A DNA stretch of 64,000 bases, taken from positions 92,190,295 to 92,254,294 of the forward strand of contig CM028378.1 of the NCBI GenBank assembly GCA_013146195.2, given 5' to 3'. Position numbers and translations under genes: made by a program. This stretch comes from Codonopsis lanceolata (lineage: Eukaryota; Streptophyta; Magnoliopsida; Asterales; Campanulaceae). The notes beneath the pieces are model-generated. The model made no database searches, was not told the DNA's origin, and saw only the letters and a program-made list of their open reading frames with translations. The first letter of the stretch is position 1, and the number at the start of each line of letters is the position of its first letter. This document shows, in pieces, positions 22,518-33,913 of this stretch.

Positions 22518-22801
22518 TAATGAATAACCTATTAATTTCCTAGCCTTTCAACATTTTTGTCATATTCTATAACAATTATGCCTAGGTTCCCGAAGGGATT
22601 GAAAACAATCTGGGTGCTGTATACATGGCAAAGAGAAGTCCTCTAAATGTTTTTGATGCGTATCTCAAGCAATATCAAAAAGACTTCTCAACATTTTTAA
22701 AATTACGTTCAGAGGAAATAATGCCTAAAGGGCATATGGTTCTAACATTTATCGGTAGGAGCATTGCTGATCCCACCAGCAAAGATGGTTTCTATATCTT
22801 T

Positions 22802-23292
22802 TGTTAGTAATTGGGCTTGTGGCCCGATTATTTATTTTCGCCCACATGGTATATATATATTTATATTATTATTCGTTAATTAGTTTCCTAATCCAAATGG
22901 GTTTAGGATTGACTTAACTTAACTCACAAGAAATATGGTTTCTTGGTAATAATATAAATAGGGCAACTAACCCTAACACACAAACTGAAGAACACGTCTT
23001 CTACAAGGTTGCCGCCCCTCTCTCTCTTTCCTAATTCTATCTCACCAAAATACTTCATCTAGCCTAATCATCAAGAGGCTTGGATTTGCGATGTGAATCA
23101 GTATTGATATCCGTTCTCCGTGATATCAATCCGACGAGAGAGACTTGCAGGTTTGTTGATCGTGACATATGAAGATCGTAGCTTAGGCAAAAAGTCTTCC
23201 GCTTCGCTCAAAGTTCAAGTTCGCATAAGGTAACTCATGATTACTGTTTGATATCGAACTTGTGTGATATATGTTTTGATATATATCCTTCA
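22802..23292 (+). repeat. Copia 5' LTR (491 bp)
   Basis: Starts TGTTAGTAATTGGGC and ends CTTCA just before the PBS. Its first ~50 bases recur at 29888. It contains the predicted TATA box at 22953. Confidence 0.9.
22953..22960 (+). promoter_or_regulatory. TATA box in Copia LTR
   Basis: TATAAATA followed by GGGC, about 340 bp before the LTR end. This is the most likely core promoter of the element. Confidence 0.6.
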
Positions 23293-23293
23293 T

Positions 23294-23305
23294 TGGTATT
23301 AGAGC
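23294..23305 (+). promoter_or_regulatory. Copia primer binding site
   Basis: TGGTATTAGAGC differs by one base from TGGTATCAGAGC, the initiator tRNA-Met complement, and follows the LTR directly. Confidence 0.88.
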
Positions 23306-23954
23306 CTATATGTTTGATTGCCCGTATCGTTATGCCATGAATTGCATACTTTTGTTTTTGGGTTTGTTTAAAAGTTTTACCCGATAACGAACCAAATGAG
23401 TTTTATTATTTTACATGTAAAACTTTTTTATTTTCGAGAAAAATTTATATGTCTGAGTTCCCTACGACGAGGCGAACAACATACTAAATTCTCGTTGAAT
23501 TCCGTTGGGTATTTTTCAAAATATCGCAAACCCAAGTTTTGTTGAAAATTGATTTTTCCGAAACTTTGCATGATGTTATGACCTGTTTATGTTCTATAAA
23601 ATCATGATTTTATGGACTGTACTTGTATTACTCCACGAGTGCTTTCCAACGACATATTATATGCTTAATTTGGACTTAAAATGAACGTTTTATGGCCTCG
23701 CGAAGTTGGCTCGCGGATCACGTTCACGAATAGATTTTTAGGGTTGAAAAATTGATGTCAAAACGACCTCCACTCTCGGTCTCGATGTACGTGCCTTTTG
23801 TGGCACTCCTTTCGATGTAAAAAGTACATCACTGGAAAGTACTTGATGAGACGAATCCAACACCACCGTCCGTGACCTCATCAGATCACCGGAAGGCAGC
23901 GCGTGGAGCCCACTCTCCGGCTGGGCGTGTGGGAGACGGCTGAGAAGAAGACCA

Positions 23955-24114
23955 GTCGACTGTTGACTGGTCAACGGTCAAACAGTTGATTGATGACGTG
24001 TCATGCCACACCACGTGACACGTCAGCAATGGGACCCACCCAGTGACTCATTTTTTATGATGTCATCAGTGACGTCATCATGACGTCAGCCCTGCCACGT
24101 CATCAATGACGTCA
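23955..24114 (+). promoter_or_regulatory. Cluster of ACGT-core (bZIP/TGA) and W-box motifs in the Copia leader
   Basis: Seven ACGT cores lie between 23996 and 24112. Three are full TGACGTCA palindromes at 24070-24077, 24081-24088 and 24107-24114, and one is a CACGTG G-box near 24012-24017. Just upstream, 23962-23980 has TTGACTGGTCAACGGTCAA, with W-box cores in both orientations. TGACG is the known site of TGA bZIP factors and TTGAC that of WRKY factors, both linked to salicylate and defence responses. The cluster is between the LTR and gag, in the predicted transcribed leader, so a regulatory role is inference. Confidence 0.6.
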
Positions 24115-24769
24115 GCCCTAGGCACAATTAGCGCACAGTCAGCCTCCCTGGAAGCCCACACGCGCAGGTGGTGCGTGCTGTGTTTCTGTGACGGTTTTTG
24201 AGAAACGGTCGAAGCGTCTAGACTAATTTCAGCCTTCTGAGTCCAATGGTGGACTCTGTTTTGATCAACTTAGCCTGTAAATATTTTTTTTGCTTTTTCA
24301 ATGCATAAAAACATGTTTTGTGATTTTTTAAAAATTCAAAAATAATATCCATGGGTTGTTTTGTCATTCTGTAACAGTTTAGGGCTATTTGGGACTATTA
24401 TGAATTTTTTTAAAATTTTTTGTGAATTTTAAACTATTTTTAAGTCATTTTTAGCATATTTAATTGTCGTTTTGGACTCTAAAATTGCGATTGAGACTAT
24501 ACGAGACACAATAATTTTATTTTCAAAGTGAAAATATTTATGTACATGATATGTGCTTGATGGATTTGTTCTATCTTATTTCTTTTGTTTAAATTATCAA
24601 TTTATGAATATTTTTACGTTGTGCATACTTTGGTTGTGATTACGAGCCTCGTGGATTTTCCATCCTTACGTGTATGATGTGATTATATTTAGTAATTGAT
24701 TTTTTAGAACAAAAGTGAATCAAAATATATATATGCTTATGTCTTATTTTTGCAATAAATAGTAGTGAA

Positions 24770-27700
24770 ATGGCTTCTAAGAATGTAATCGTTGACCTTA
24801 ACAAGGGTTAGAAATTAGATGGCACAAACTATAGTGTTTGGCAAAGGAAAATCACGTATTTGCTAAACAAGCAAGAGGTTCTGGTCAACCTAGATACTGT
24901 GATGGTAGAACCAGAGATGGGTAATTTGACCATCGTCCAGCATTGCCAGAAAATGCAGGAATTCCTTAAATGGAAAAAGAAAGATCGATGTGCACGCTTT
25001 ACTATGCTGAGTAGCATGCATAATGATCTGATTGGCGAGTTTGAGGATTGCCTGAGTGCAAAACAAATGTTGGATGACATTAAGCGCATTTATGGGAATA
25101 CTTCTGCTACAAAGTTGAGGACTTTGACTTACAAGTTTGAAAGTTATAAGATTGACCAGAAACGTAACATTCTTGAACAACTACGTGAGATGTCTGGAAT
25201 GGTTCGTGATCTTAAGGTTGATGGTTCTATCTTATCTGATCAACAGTAAGTTCAAGCGGTGATTCGTTCACTGCCTGACTCTTGGAGTGGTTTGAGGCGT
25301 ATCTTGACTCATACAGACTTCATTCAGACTTTTGCAGATGTATCTCGCCATGTTGAGCTTGAGGCTGAGTGTCATGAAGCGAATCGTGCGATAAGTGCTG
25401 CGACTCGTGATCTTGCTCTTGTTTCCCTTGAGGGTCCGCGCAAGCCACACGGGTAACGCAAGAAACAAGCTAAAGATAAGAAGACTCAGAATTTGGGCCC
25501 CAAAAGTGACAAGATTGCTAAATGTTGTAGAGGCAAAAAGAATATTGCTAAGCAGAAGTGCTACAACTGTGGTGCCTTAGGTCATTTTGCTCGGACTTGT
25601 CCTGAGCCCAAGAAGGTATCCCTTAATCCTATCTCCATGCAAAGTTGTGTTTGCTCTCATGTTTTATTGGTTGACTCTCTCCCTGTATGGATTGTAGGCT
25701 CAGGCTCAACCAAACATGTGACAAGGGATCGAGAAGGATTTGTAGATTATCTAAAAGTTCCTGCGGGTACAAGAAGAATTTTCATGGGAAACAGTTCGTC
25801 TTTTGAAGTCAAAGGAGTTGGCTCATACCAACTTCAATTGCGGAATGGATGCACATTGACTCTTCATGAAGTTCGTTATGCACCTGGAATTCGACATAAT
25901 CTATTATCAGTAGTACAATTGCTAGGACATGGATATTATTTTAATTTTAGTGATACTCACTTGGATATTTGTTTTGGTGATGAGATTTTGGGACATGATT
26001 TCTTGTCAAATAATTTTTTTAAATTAGATTTGTTGGATTCCCATAATTCTTCTGTTAATTCTTCTTCTTGCATGGTTTATGATGATTCTAATTCTGAGTT
26101 ATGGCATGCTAGACTTGGACATATAGGAAAAGATAGGATGACTAGATTGGCTAGAGAAGACCTATTAAGGTCTCTCAACAAAGTCAACCAACCCTTGTGT
26201 GAATCTTGTTTGGCAGGAAAAGTTTGCCGAAAGCCTTTTGGTAAGGCAAAAAGAGTCACACATCCATTAGAGTTAGTCCATTCAGACATTTGCGGACCAA
26301 TGAATGTTAAGGCACGTCATGGAGCTTCCTATTTTCTCACTTTTATCGATGACTACACATGGCATGGTTATGTTTACCTTATTTTTCACCGCGATGAAGC
26401 ACTCAAATGTTTTGAGCGCTTTCTCGCAGAGGTTGAGAATCAAAAGGATAAAAGTTTAAAAACTTTTAGAACTGACCGGGGCTGTGAATATTTATCTTAT
26501 CAATTTAAAGAATTGTGTGAGAAAAAGGGAATACACCGACAGTTGACAATTCCTAGAACTCCGCAACAAAATGGTGTTGCAGAACGAAGGAATCGAACAT
26601 TGTTGGAAATGGTTAGGTCGATGATGGCACATGCCAATCTCCCAATTTCGTTTTGGGGGGATGCGCTAATGGCTGCCACCTACATACTTAACCGAGTGCC
26701 TTCTAAGTCAGTTCCCACAACCCCTTATGAACTTTGGAAAGGTGAAAAGCCTAAATTGGGACATCTTCATCCTTGGGGTTGTGCAGGTTATGTCCATAGT
26801 ACCTCCAATAAGTTTGGAAAACTAGGCCCTAGAGGAAACAAATGTGTTTTCATAAGGTATTCAGATACCTCAAAGGGTTATGTTATGTACGGTGGAAAAC
26901 CTGATGTAGGAATGACCGAATCAGAGTCTCGCAATGTTGATTTCATTGAGAATGATTTCCCACAGATAGATGAAGTTAGGAAAGACTTTGAACTTTTTGA
27001 GATGGAAGAAGAACACGTGACATCTTTTGGCGAAGGTGGGGAATTACCTCAACCTAATCCTACGGTACAACATGAGGTTGAGCCTATGGAAGTCGCCAAT
27101 GAGAGTCAAGGTGATCTTCATCCGAGTGGGAGTACGAATTCTAGTGGGAGTCTGATACTAGAGCGAAGAAGTAAACGTGGAAATATACCTCGTCATCGAT
27201 TCACGATCGAAGAGGAATCTTTCCTAACTACTTCTTTCAATTCTAGTGAGCCTACATCGTTCAAAGAAGCTCTTTCTTTACCTACAAACAGTGAATGGAT
27301 GACTGCAATGGAAGATGAAATTTCCTCTATGAAAAAGAATCAGGTTTGGGAGTTAGTTGATCTTCGTAAGATCGCAAGACTATTGGAAACAAATGGGTTT
27401 TCAAAGTCAAGCGATAGACAGATGGATCAATTGAAAAATATAAGGCACGTCTTGTGACGAAAGGCTTTACCCAAAGAAAGGGTTTAGACTATGAGGAGAC
27501 ATTCTCCCCTGAGGTGATATTTTCCTCTGTTCGCCTAATCCTAGCGATAGTAGCACACATGGATCTAGAACTTTTATCAGATGGATGTTAAAACTGTTTT
27601 TCTCAATGGAGAACTAGATGAAGAGATCTATATGACTCAACCAAAGGGTTTTGAAGTCAAGGGACAAGAGTGCAAAGTGTGTCGTCTCAAATGTTCCATC

Positions 27701-28803
27701 TATGGTCTCAAACAATCATCTAGACAGTGGTATATTCGCTTTCATCAAGCGATAACCTCAATTGGCTTTGTGATGATTGAGGAAGACCACTGTGTGTATG
27801 TTAAACGATCCAATAAAAAGATCTTGATGTCATTATATGTTGATGACATCCTACTAGCTGGGAATGATATGGAGATGATAAATGCCACTAAAGAGTGGTT
27901 GTCTGCGCTTTTCGATATGACAGACTTGGGTGAAGCAAGCTATGTGCTTGGAGTAAAAGTCATTAGGGATCGTTCAAAAAGATTTCTCGGTTTGTCTCAA
28001 GAGACTTACATTAAGAAGGTTATCGAACGATTTGGCATGACTAACGCAAAACCCGTTGTCACTCCAATGGAAAAAAGGATGTGTCCTTAGTACAAACTAA
28101 TGCCCTAAGAATGAAGAAGAGAATGTCTACGACTCCATAAGCGAATGCGGTAGGAAGCTTGATGTATGTTATGGTGTGTACTCGGCTTGACCTATGCTTT
28201 GCAGTTGGGATGTTGAGTCGATTCCAAAGTAATCCTGAACCTCAACACTGGATGGTAGTGAAGAGGGTTCTGCATTACTTGGTGGGAACCAAAAATTTAA
28301 TCCTATGTTACCAAGGTGGGGAATTGAGCTTGAAAGGTTTCACTGACGCGGATTGGGCTGGAGATGTAGATGGTTATAAATCTACTTTGGGCTACGCTTT
28401 CCTCCTTAGTGGTGGAGCTATCTCTTGGAGTAGCAAACGACAAACTAGCACCGCCTTATCTATGATGGAGTCAGAGTACATGGCTTGCTCAGCTGCGGTT
28501 CAAGAAGTTGTGTGGTTGAGGAGTTTTCTTCAACATCTTGATGTTACGACGCATGTGGATCGTCCTGTAGTCATTGCTTGTGATAGCATGGCTGCTTTAG
28601 GTTACACTAAAGATCCCAAGTATCATGGGAAGACGAAACACATTAACATCAAGTATCATTTCACTAGAGACATGGTTGCAGAAAAGAAAGTTGTTCTAGA
28701 ATATATTCCTACCAGAAGCATGTTGGCTGACCCTATGACTAAGCCTCTAGCTAGAGAGATCTTTCAGGATCACATGTTGGGTCTAGGGCTTCATAGGATT
28801 TGA
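24770..28803 (+). pseudogene. Copia gag-pol polyprotein, multiple lesions
   Basis: The ATG at 24770 gives MASKNVIVDLNKG, then in-frame stops at 24809, 25247 and 25454. Gag carries the LDGTNYSVWQRKI motif. A CCHC knuckle (CYNCGALGHFARTC) is at 25559. Protease reads WIVGSGSTKHV at 25688: the catalytic Asp of the D-S/T-G triad is Gly. Integrase has LWHARLGH, FIDDYTW, FRTDRGCEY and PQQNGVAERRNR, so the D-D-E set is visible. RT has MDVKTVFLNGELDEE and LYVDDILLAG (27835); RNase H has DADWAGD and SMMESEYMA. Frameshifts lie near 27375, 27575 and 28080-28140, with a stop at about 28138. The last stop is at 28801-28803. Confidence 0.93.
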
Positions 28804-29887
28804 CATTTATTATAAGAATATTTTTGTTGACATTTGATTATTATTTTTCATTATCGTTTGAATAAATTGCAGTTTCATTTTATTCCTTTTATATGTTAAT
28901 TGGATGTTTCAATATGAAATTGTGTAGCATATATATGTTTGATTAAAAAGATGTCGTGGATATTGAATTGGCCCTCTCACACGGGTAATTCACCTTGTCG
29001 CTAGTTGGGCGAGTAAGTCGAGATAATAAAAGTCTTCGGCACCTACGAAGGGGGGTACACAAATGACATTACATTTATTGCCTTGGCATACGGCCAAGAT
29101 GAGACCTTTTATAAGGTCGACTTCATATCCCAAGGAAACGTCCGAATGTGAGATCTTAAAAGGAACACTAGAAGAGTGACTACTTTTAAGTACTCAGGTT
29201 AGACGCCAGAAGGGCGGCTAGACTAAGGTTCGTATGACGTTTGAGCATGACATGCCTACTTCGTGTAGGAGTTCCGTCATAGCATGCACTTCATACTATA
29301 TGTGACTATAATGCGACTAAAGAAAGTGATTGAATGATCACTGCTTCATCACTGTGTGAGTTCTAGTGATCAAATCCAGGTCACGATTATACCCTATGTG
29401 ACTTAGAACTATTTCATGAACTTGGACGTTGATGATGTTACTTTGGCATGCCGACCAACGGGCTATGTACATACAGTCCTACGAAGCATTGCTGGGAAAG
29501 CAGTTAACCAAGAGTGATTGATATGAGTGTCTAAGGAAGATAGTATGATATGCATCTTTATTTTTGTGTTTCAATGTCATGGTGATCATATTGAACATAC
29601 GGTTCAAGATATTGATCTTGATACACAAACATATTAAGTTTTAAGCACCGCTCTTGAGGGATTGAGGATGCTTAAATTGATGTATATATACGATCTGGGG
29701 TATAGACGAGTTTTGTTTTCTAACGAGGACGTTCTATGCTAGTCAGATGGTGATTTGGTATAGCGCTCCACCCTTTATCTTTCTAGTCATGTCGCACGCT
29801 TCACTTCCAGTATGAAGAGGCAGTGTATAACGAGTTTTGATGATACGATGTGGTTAGAGATGTGAGTCCATGTGTACGAGTGGGAGA
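28804..29887 (+). other. Long non-coding 3' region of the Copia element
   Basis: About 1.08 kb separates the RNase H stop from the 3' LTR, long for a Copia element. No ORF is convincing. It ends with a purine-rich GTGGGAGA polypurine tract just before the LTR at 29888. Confidence 0.6.
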
Positions 29888-29934
29888 TGTTAGTAATTGG
29901 GCTTGTGGCCCGATTATTTATTTTCGCCCACATG

Positions 29935-29976
<42 letters not shown>
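29888..29976 (+). repeat. Copia 3' LTR, truncated at a (TA)n tract
   Basis: TGTTAGTAATTGGGC matches the 5' LTR through GCCCACATGG, then a (TA)n run replaces the LTR body. In the 5' LTR the same point is also followed by a short TA run, so the break lies at homologous microsatellite sequence. Confidence 0.85.
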
Positions 29977-29978
<2 letters not shown>

Positions 29979-30231
29979 TTAATGAATCCTATAATTAAAT
30001 AATACAAATTTAAAATACTTATAACTCCTTGAAACTAGAACCTAGCAACTAGAACCATTGCATTCATTGTTTTGTTATCCAAATACAACCTTTTCTGCAT
30101 ACAACCGTTAGTTTTTCATTGTTGTCAAATAAACTTCAGAAAAATCATGGATGACTTTACGCAAAAAATTTCACTGAAAGGAATCACAAATACTCACAAT
30201 TAATTCTAATTGAATGACTAATCTGTATATA

Positions 30232-30298
<67 letters not shown>

Positions 30299-31072
30299 TT
30301 TATTCAAGAATTTTTGTCTACTTCACCAGATTAAAAGTTATTAAAACAAATATTTTCAATGAAATCACAAAAACTCACAATTCATTATAACTACATGAAA
30401 TATATGAATTTTTTTGTCTATTTCATCGGATCAAAATTCTTAAAATAAATATTATGAATAACATTACAAATACTCATTATTGATATTAAATATATGACTG
30501 ACCAACAAAAATATATAGATTTGAAATTTTGTTGTCCATTTCATCATATTCAAAATTTAAAAATCATCAAAAGTTCATCTAAAACACAAATACACATGAT
30601 TAATTATAAATGACTGATAGATCTAAAAAATATATCGATTTGAAATAAAAAATTTTAACAAATACTTCAAGTAACAAGAACTATATAATGGTAAATAACA
30701 AAACAAAACAAACAATATTGCAACATAATTTTTCCTTTAACAAAGAGGAAATGTTTCGGAACTGCAAAGTTACATCTCTTTAAAAGAAATGAATCAACAA
30801 TTTAATCATGAACGAATTGATTTGTCGTTGTGTTCGAAAAGTAATCGGATTTACATCAAATTGTAGAGTGCTCAAGTAATCTCACTTGGAAAGTTACCTT
30901 GATGATCCTCTTTTATAGAGTTATATATTTTCGATGATAGAGAATGGGGAGATGAATAATGAGTAAAGGGGGTGAAGAAGAAAAACTAAAATGAGAGTTG
31001 GTTTCATAAGTTGGGTTAGTAGTTTGTTTTTTCTTCGGTGAGAGGGCAAGGTAGCGAGACTCAAGACAAGAG

Positions 31073-31073
<1 letters not shown>
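29977..31073. repeat. AT-rich region with decayed ~110-bp tandem units and (TA)n
   Basis: Segments around ATCACAAATACTCACAATTA followed by TTTTTGTCTATTTCATC recur near 30175, 30365, 30470 and 30590, suggesting old tandem duplication with ~100-190-bp spacing. A (TA)n tract occupies about 30228-30295. No gene recognised. Confidence 0.5.

Positions 31074-31142
<69 letters not shown>
31074..31142. repeat. (AT)n microsatellite
   Basis: About 34 AT dinucleotides. Ile-Tyr frames here are artefacts. Confidence 0.97.
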
Positions 31143-31144
<2 letters not shown>

Positions 31145-31696
31145 ATGTGAGAACGAATGGAACCCAAGATCTCCTAGAAAGGTATTAGGATGAATAAATC
31201 CGCGACCCAACGCCTTCGAGATGACACGAACCTTGGAATTGTGAATGACGCCACAATTGGGATGACTCTCCAACTGATAAGTCGAATTCAATTATAAACA
31301 ACGAATCCACGATGTTTATAATCCGAAGCTTCCAATCCAGGACACTCAATAAGAACACAATTTTCTAACCAGAAAATCAACTCACTTTTATTAATCAAAA
31401 TTCTCTACCAAACAATGTTTAATAATGCCCTTTTATAGGCTTACAAAATAAATACTAATTCTTGTAGGACAAGAAAACTAAATAAAAGGAAACTCTTAAC
31501 CCTAAACTTTAGGAACAAGAAACATAAATAAAAAAGGAAACTAAAATATAAAAGGAAACTAAAAATACCCAAACAGTAAAACAGGAAAATAAAACAAAAA
31601 CGACAGCCTTTTCTGGAGACCTTGCGGTCGCAAGGTCTATGGACCCTTGCGGCCGCAAGATCCACAGTTCCTCCAATCTTTGCTTCATGGTCTGAA
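31143..31696 (-). repeat. Possible LTR fragment with GC palindromes
   Basis: The sequence resembles a minus-strand LTR end with an A-rich AAAAGGAAACTAAA repeat. At 31619-31660 it holds CTTGCGGTCGCAAG and CTTGCGGCCGCAAG, two 14-bp GC palindromes 15 bp apart. Boundaries and family are not defined. Confidence 0.35.

Positions 31697-31732
<36 letters not shown>
31697..31732. repeat. (AC)n microsatellite
   Basis: About 17 AC dinucleotides, followed by a short AT run. Confidence 0.97.
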
Positions 31733-31746
<14 letters not shown>

Positions 31747-32616
31747 TTATACTTACACTCTAAAACGATGTCGTTTTAATATCCGTGAGTAGGGCAAAGT
31801 AACAAAGCCAAGAGTTTAAATTTGTCTTTTTAATTGTTATTGATTATTGATATTGAAATAAGCCATAAACAGGCTTAAATCAGTACAAATAGAATTATTT
31901 GAGTCAATTTTCAATCGATTATCGTCAATTAAATTTGTTTAGAGTAAATTTTGTCATTCAATTAATATGTGTCGGGGGTTATGAACACGTCAAATTCATT
32001 TATGTTTTTTTTATCTTTTAAGGGTTTGAAAAGAATATGATGAAAATTGGGTTGGTCTCTTTTGACAGATATTCAACCGTTGTCCACTATGTTTTTTTAA
32101 TCAGAAAAAAACATTTTTGATATGAAAGGACGAATATACATTTAATGAATCGGACATGCTTGCGATAAGCATCAGTTCATACATTGCCATGCATGATTCA
32201 AAATTGTGTAATTGTCATTCTCATTCCATAGCAGTGCATCACGATTTTAAATCAATGTCTCACGTTCAAACTGGTCTATTTTCAATTCATAGCGATGCAT
32301 TGCGATTCTAAATTAATGCATCGTAAATCCAAATCGACGTATCGCTGCTGAAAATTCATACACTGTGATACACATTTTTTGTATTTTCATTTTAATTATT
32401 TATTTAATTTTCGTAAATTGCATTTATTCCAATTTATTTATTTTATTATTGTTAATCACCTGACACATATATTTCTTTATTTTCATATTAATTTTTAATC
32501 AAATGAATCAAATGATATTTTTCTATTCATTGAAACAATCTCTTCTTTTAGTTTTGTTTTTTGTCTTCATTTTGCTTTATTATAATTAAACTGAGTATAA
32601 ATTGATTGAAAAATAT
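31733..32616. other. AT-rich, no gene; probable interior of a Helitron
   Basis: Contains loosely repeated words around GCATCACGATTT, GCATTGCGATTC and GATACACATT (32235-32370). No open frame. It lies just before a Helitron 3' end and may belong to that element, but I found no 5' TC terminus. Confidence 0.35.
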
Positions 32617-32653
32617 ATTTGTCCGTGCGTTTAACGCACGGGTATAAAACTAG
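32617..32653 (+). mobile_element. Helitron 3' terminus
   Basis: A perfect 7-bp stem (CCGTGCG 32623-32629, CGCACGG 32635-32641) with a 5-base loop, then 8 bases, then CTAG ending at 32653 and followed by T. This is the canonical plant Helitron 3' end and closely matches that at 44943. Confidence 0.75.
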
Positions 32654-32654
32654 T

Positions 32655-32976
32655 TTATAAAAAACAAGAGGGCGGAGAGTAGTTTATTTAAAAAAATAGT
32701 ATTCATTTTTTCTTTTTCGTTTTATGTTATTTTTTAAAAAAATACTCCTTCCATTTTTAAAATAGTCCTTCCTTCTTCAGTTCGTCCCCCTCCCCTTCCT
32801 TCTCCGGCCACCACATGTCAAAAATCAAAGTTATAAAAATAAATTAATATCGATGAGGTTTGACGTAGACACCGACTTGTTCGATTAGGCGGCGACTAAG
32901 AAAATCGCAGCGGTAGAGAGAGGCGCAGCGCCTAGGCGGGATTTAGGCGGAGCTAGACGGGAAGTTTTAGAACACT
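32655..32976. repeat. Partial SABATH upstream copy and a GC-rich repeat tail
   Basis: 32655-32755 repeats AAAAAACAAGAGGG, GGAGAGTAGTTTATT and ATAGTATTCATTTTT, also found at 21245 and 33605. Then 32880-32965 contains GGCGCAGCGCCTAGGCGGG, part of a repeat whose other copies I cannot see here. Confidence 0.55.
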
Positions 32977-33534
32977 GATGAAAATATGTCACATCATAAA
33001 ATATCCATATTTTAGTGTAAAATGAGAATGACACAAATATTACCCTTTGAGGACAAAGAGGCCAAAGCGTCCAACCTTATTTAAAACCAAAAAAAAAAAA
33101 AAAACTTTGAAAGACGACATAAATATAAGGACTATTTCCTCATACTAATGGTTATCATCGTACGTTGGCATCACATCACATTACACATGGAGGATGCGAT
33201 AATAAAGGGTGGGACACATAATAAATGCAATGGACCATCAAATCATTAAGCCTCTATCCATCAAGTTCTACCAATATTAAGGATTTAAAACCAAAAAAAA
33301 AAAAAAAAAACTTTGAAAGACGACATAAATCTAAGGACTATTTCCTCATACTAAATTACTAATGGTTATCATCGTACGTTGGCATCAGATCACATGGAGG
33401 ATGCGATAATAAAGGGTGGGACACATAATAAATGCAATGGACCAACTTAATGACTTCTGCCTTTTTGGGTTTTAAACCATGTTAATGCTTTTTTTTTTTT
33501 TTTTGAAAGCCAACTTAATCCACTTTACAAAAGA

Positions 33535-33583
<49 letters not shown>

Positions 33584-33720
33584 TTTTTTGTTTAATAAAA
33601 TTTATAAAAAAAAAGAGGTCGGAGAGTAGTTTATTTAAAAAAATAGTATTCATTATTTATTTTTGGTTTTATGTTATTTTTTTTAAATACTCCTTCCATT
33701 TTTAAAATAGTCCTTTTTAT
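32977..33720 (+). repeat. SABATH upstream block, copy B
   Basis: Matches 18993-19455 and then 21120-21305 without the transposon that separates them in copy A, so this copy shows the pre-insertion state. It keeps the two ~150-bp internal units and adds a (TA)n tract (about 33538-33581). No SABATH coding sequence follows: a Stowaway-like remnant and a Ty3 LTR come next. Confidence 0.85.
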
Positions 33721-33913
33721 CTGAAATTTTATTTTAAAAAATTAATTGTACTATAAATATTGATGAAATGTGTGGTTTCCTTTAATGTACTTGAGTATGT
33801 GGCTATAATTAAAGTATGTAGAAAAAATAATGATATAATTTGTAAAAAGAAAATTTTTAAAAAAAACAATTATCTAATAACAAATGAAAAAAGAAATGTG
33901 GACTAACACTTTG
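33721..33913. mobile_element. Decayed Stowaway-like sequence
   Basis: From ACTCCTTCCATTTTTAAAATAG (33690) through TGTGGTTTCCTTTAATGTAC to CAATTATCTAATAAC the text follows the internal pattern of the other Stowaway MITEs here. The right end is degenerate. Confidence 0.5.

Larger units (their letters stand above)
21580..22799 (+). pseudogene. SABATH carboxyl methyltransferase copy 1, broken in exon 3
   Basis: SABATH enzymes transfer a methyl group from S-adenosylmethionine to carboxyl groups or nitrogens of small molecules such as salicylate or jasmonate. Exon 1 is 21580-21654 (MDVQNVLHMNAGTG ... SFFQ), exon 2 21849-22259, exon 3 22586-22799. An ATG three bases upstream is also in frame. The SAM motif reads ANLGCSSGPNT, with Asn where the family and copy 2 have Asp. 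Exon 2 ends SFYGRLFPKESMHLVHS ... SLHYLSR. Exon 3 (VPEGIENN ... SIADPTSKDG) is cut by the Copia LTR at 22802 after about 71 of 85 codons, and exon 4 is absent. About 233 of 369 codons remain; roughly six residues differ from copy 2. The intron 1 donor is CAA|GT rather than CAG|GT. Not expected to make active enzyme. Confidence 0.93.
22802..29976 (+). mobile_element. Ty1/Copia LTR retrotransposon inserted in SABATH exon 3
   Basis: Order: 5' LTR, Met-tRNA PBS, long leader, gag-pol with Copia order (gag, protease, integrase, RT, RNase H), about 1.1 kb of non-coding DNA, PPT, and a 3' LTR that matches the 5' LTR for only about 50 bp. The coding region has several stops and frameshifts, so the copy is dead. 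Because the 3' LTR breaks off at a (TA)n tract and exon 4 of the host gene is missing, the right junction has been lost by deletion or recombination. Confidence 0.92.

Noticed and set aside
23294..23305. tRNA-like match after the Copia LTR, also at 49454 and 10644
   Set aside because: Only 12-17 bases match tRNA 3' ends; these are primer binding sites, not tRNA genes.
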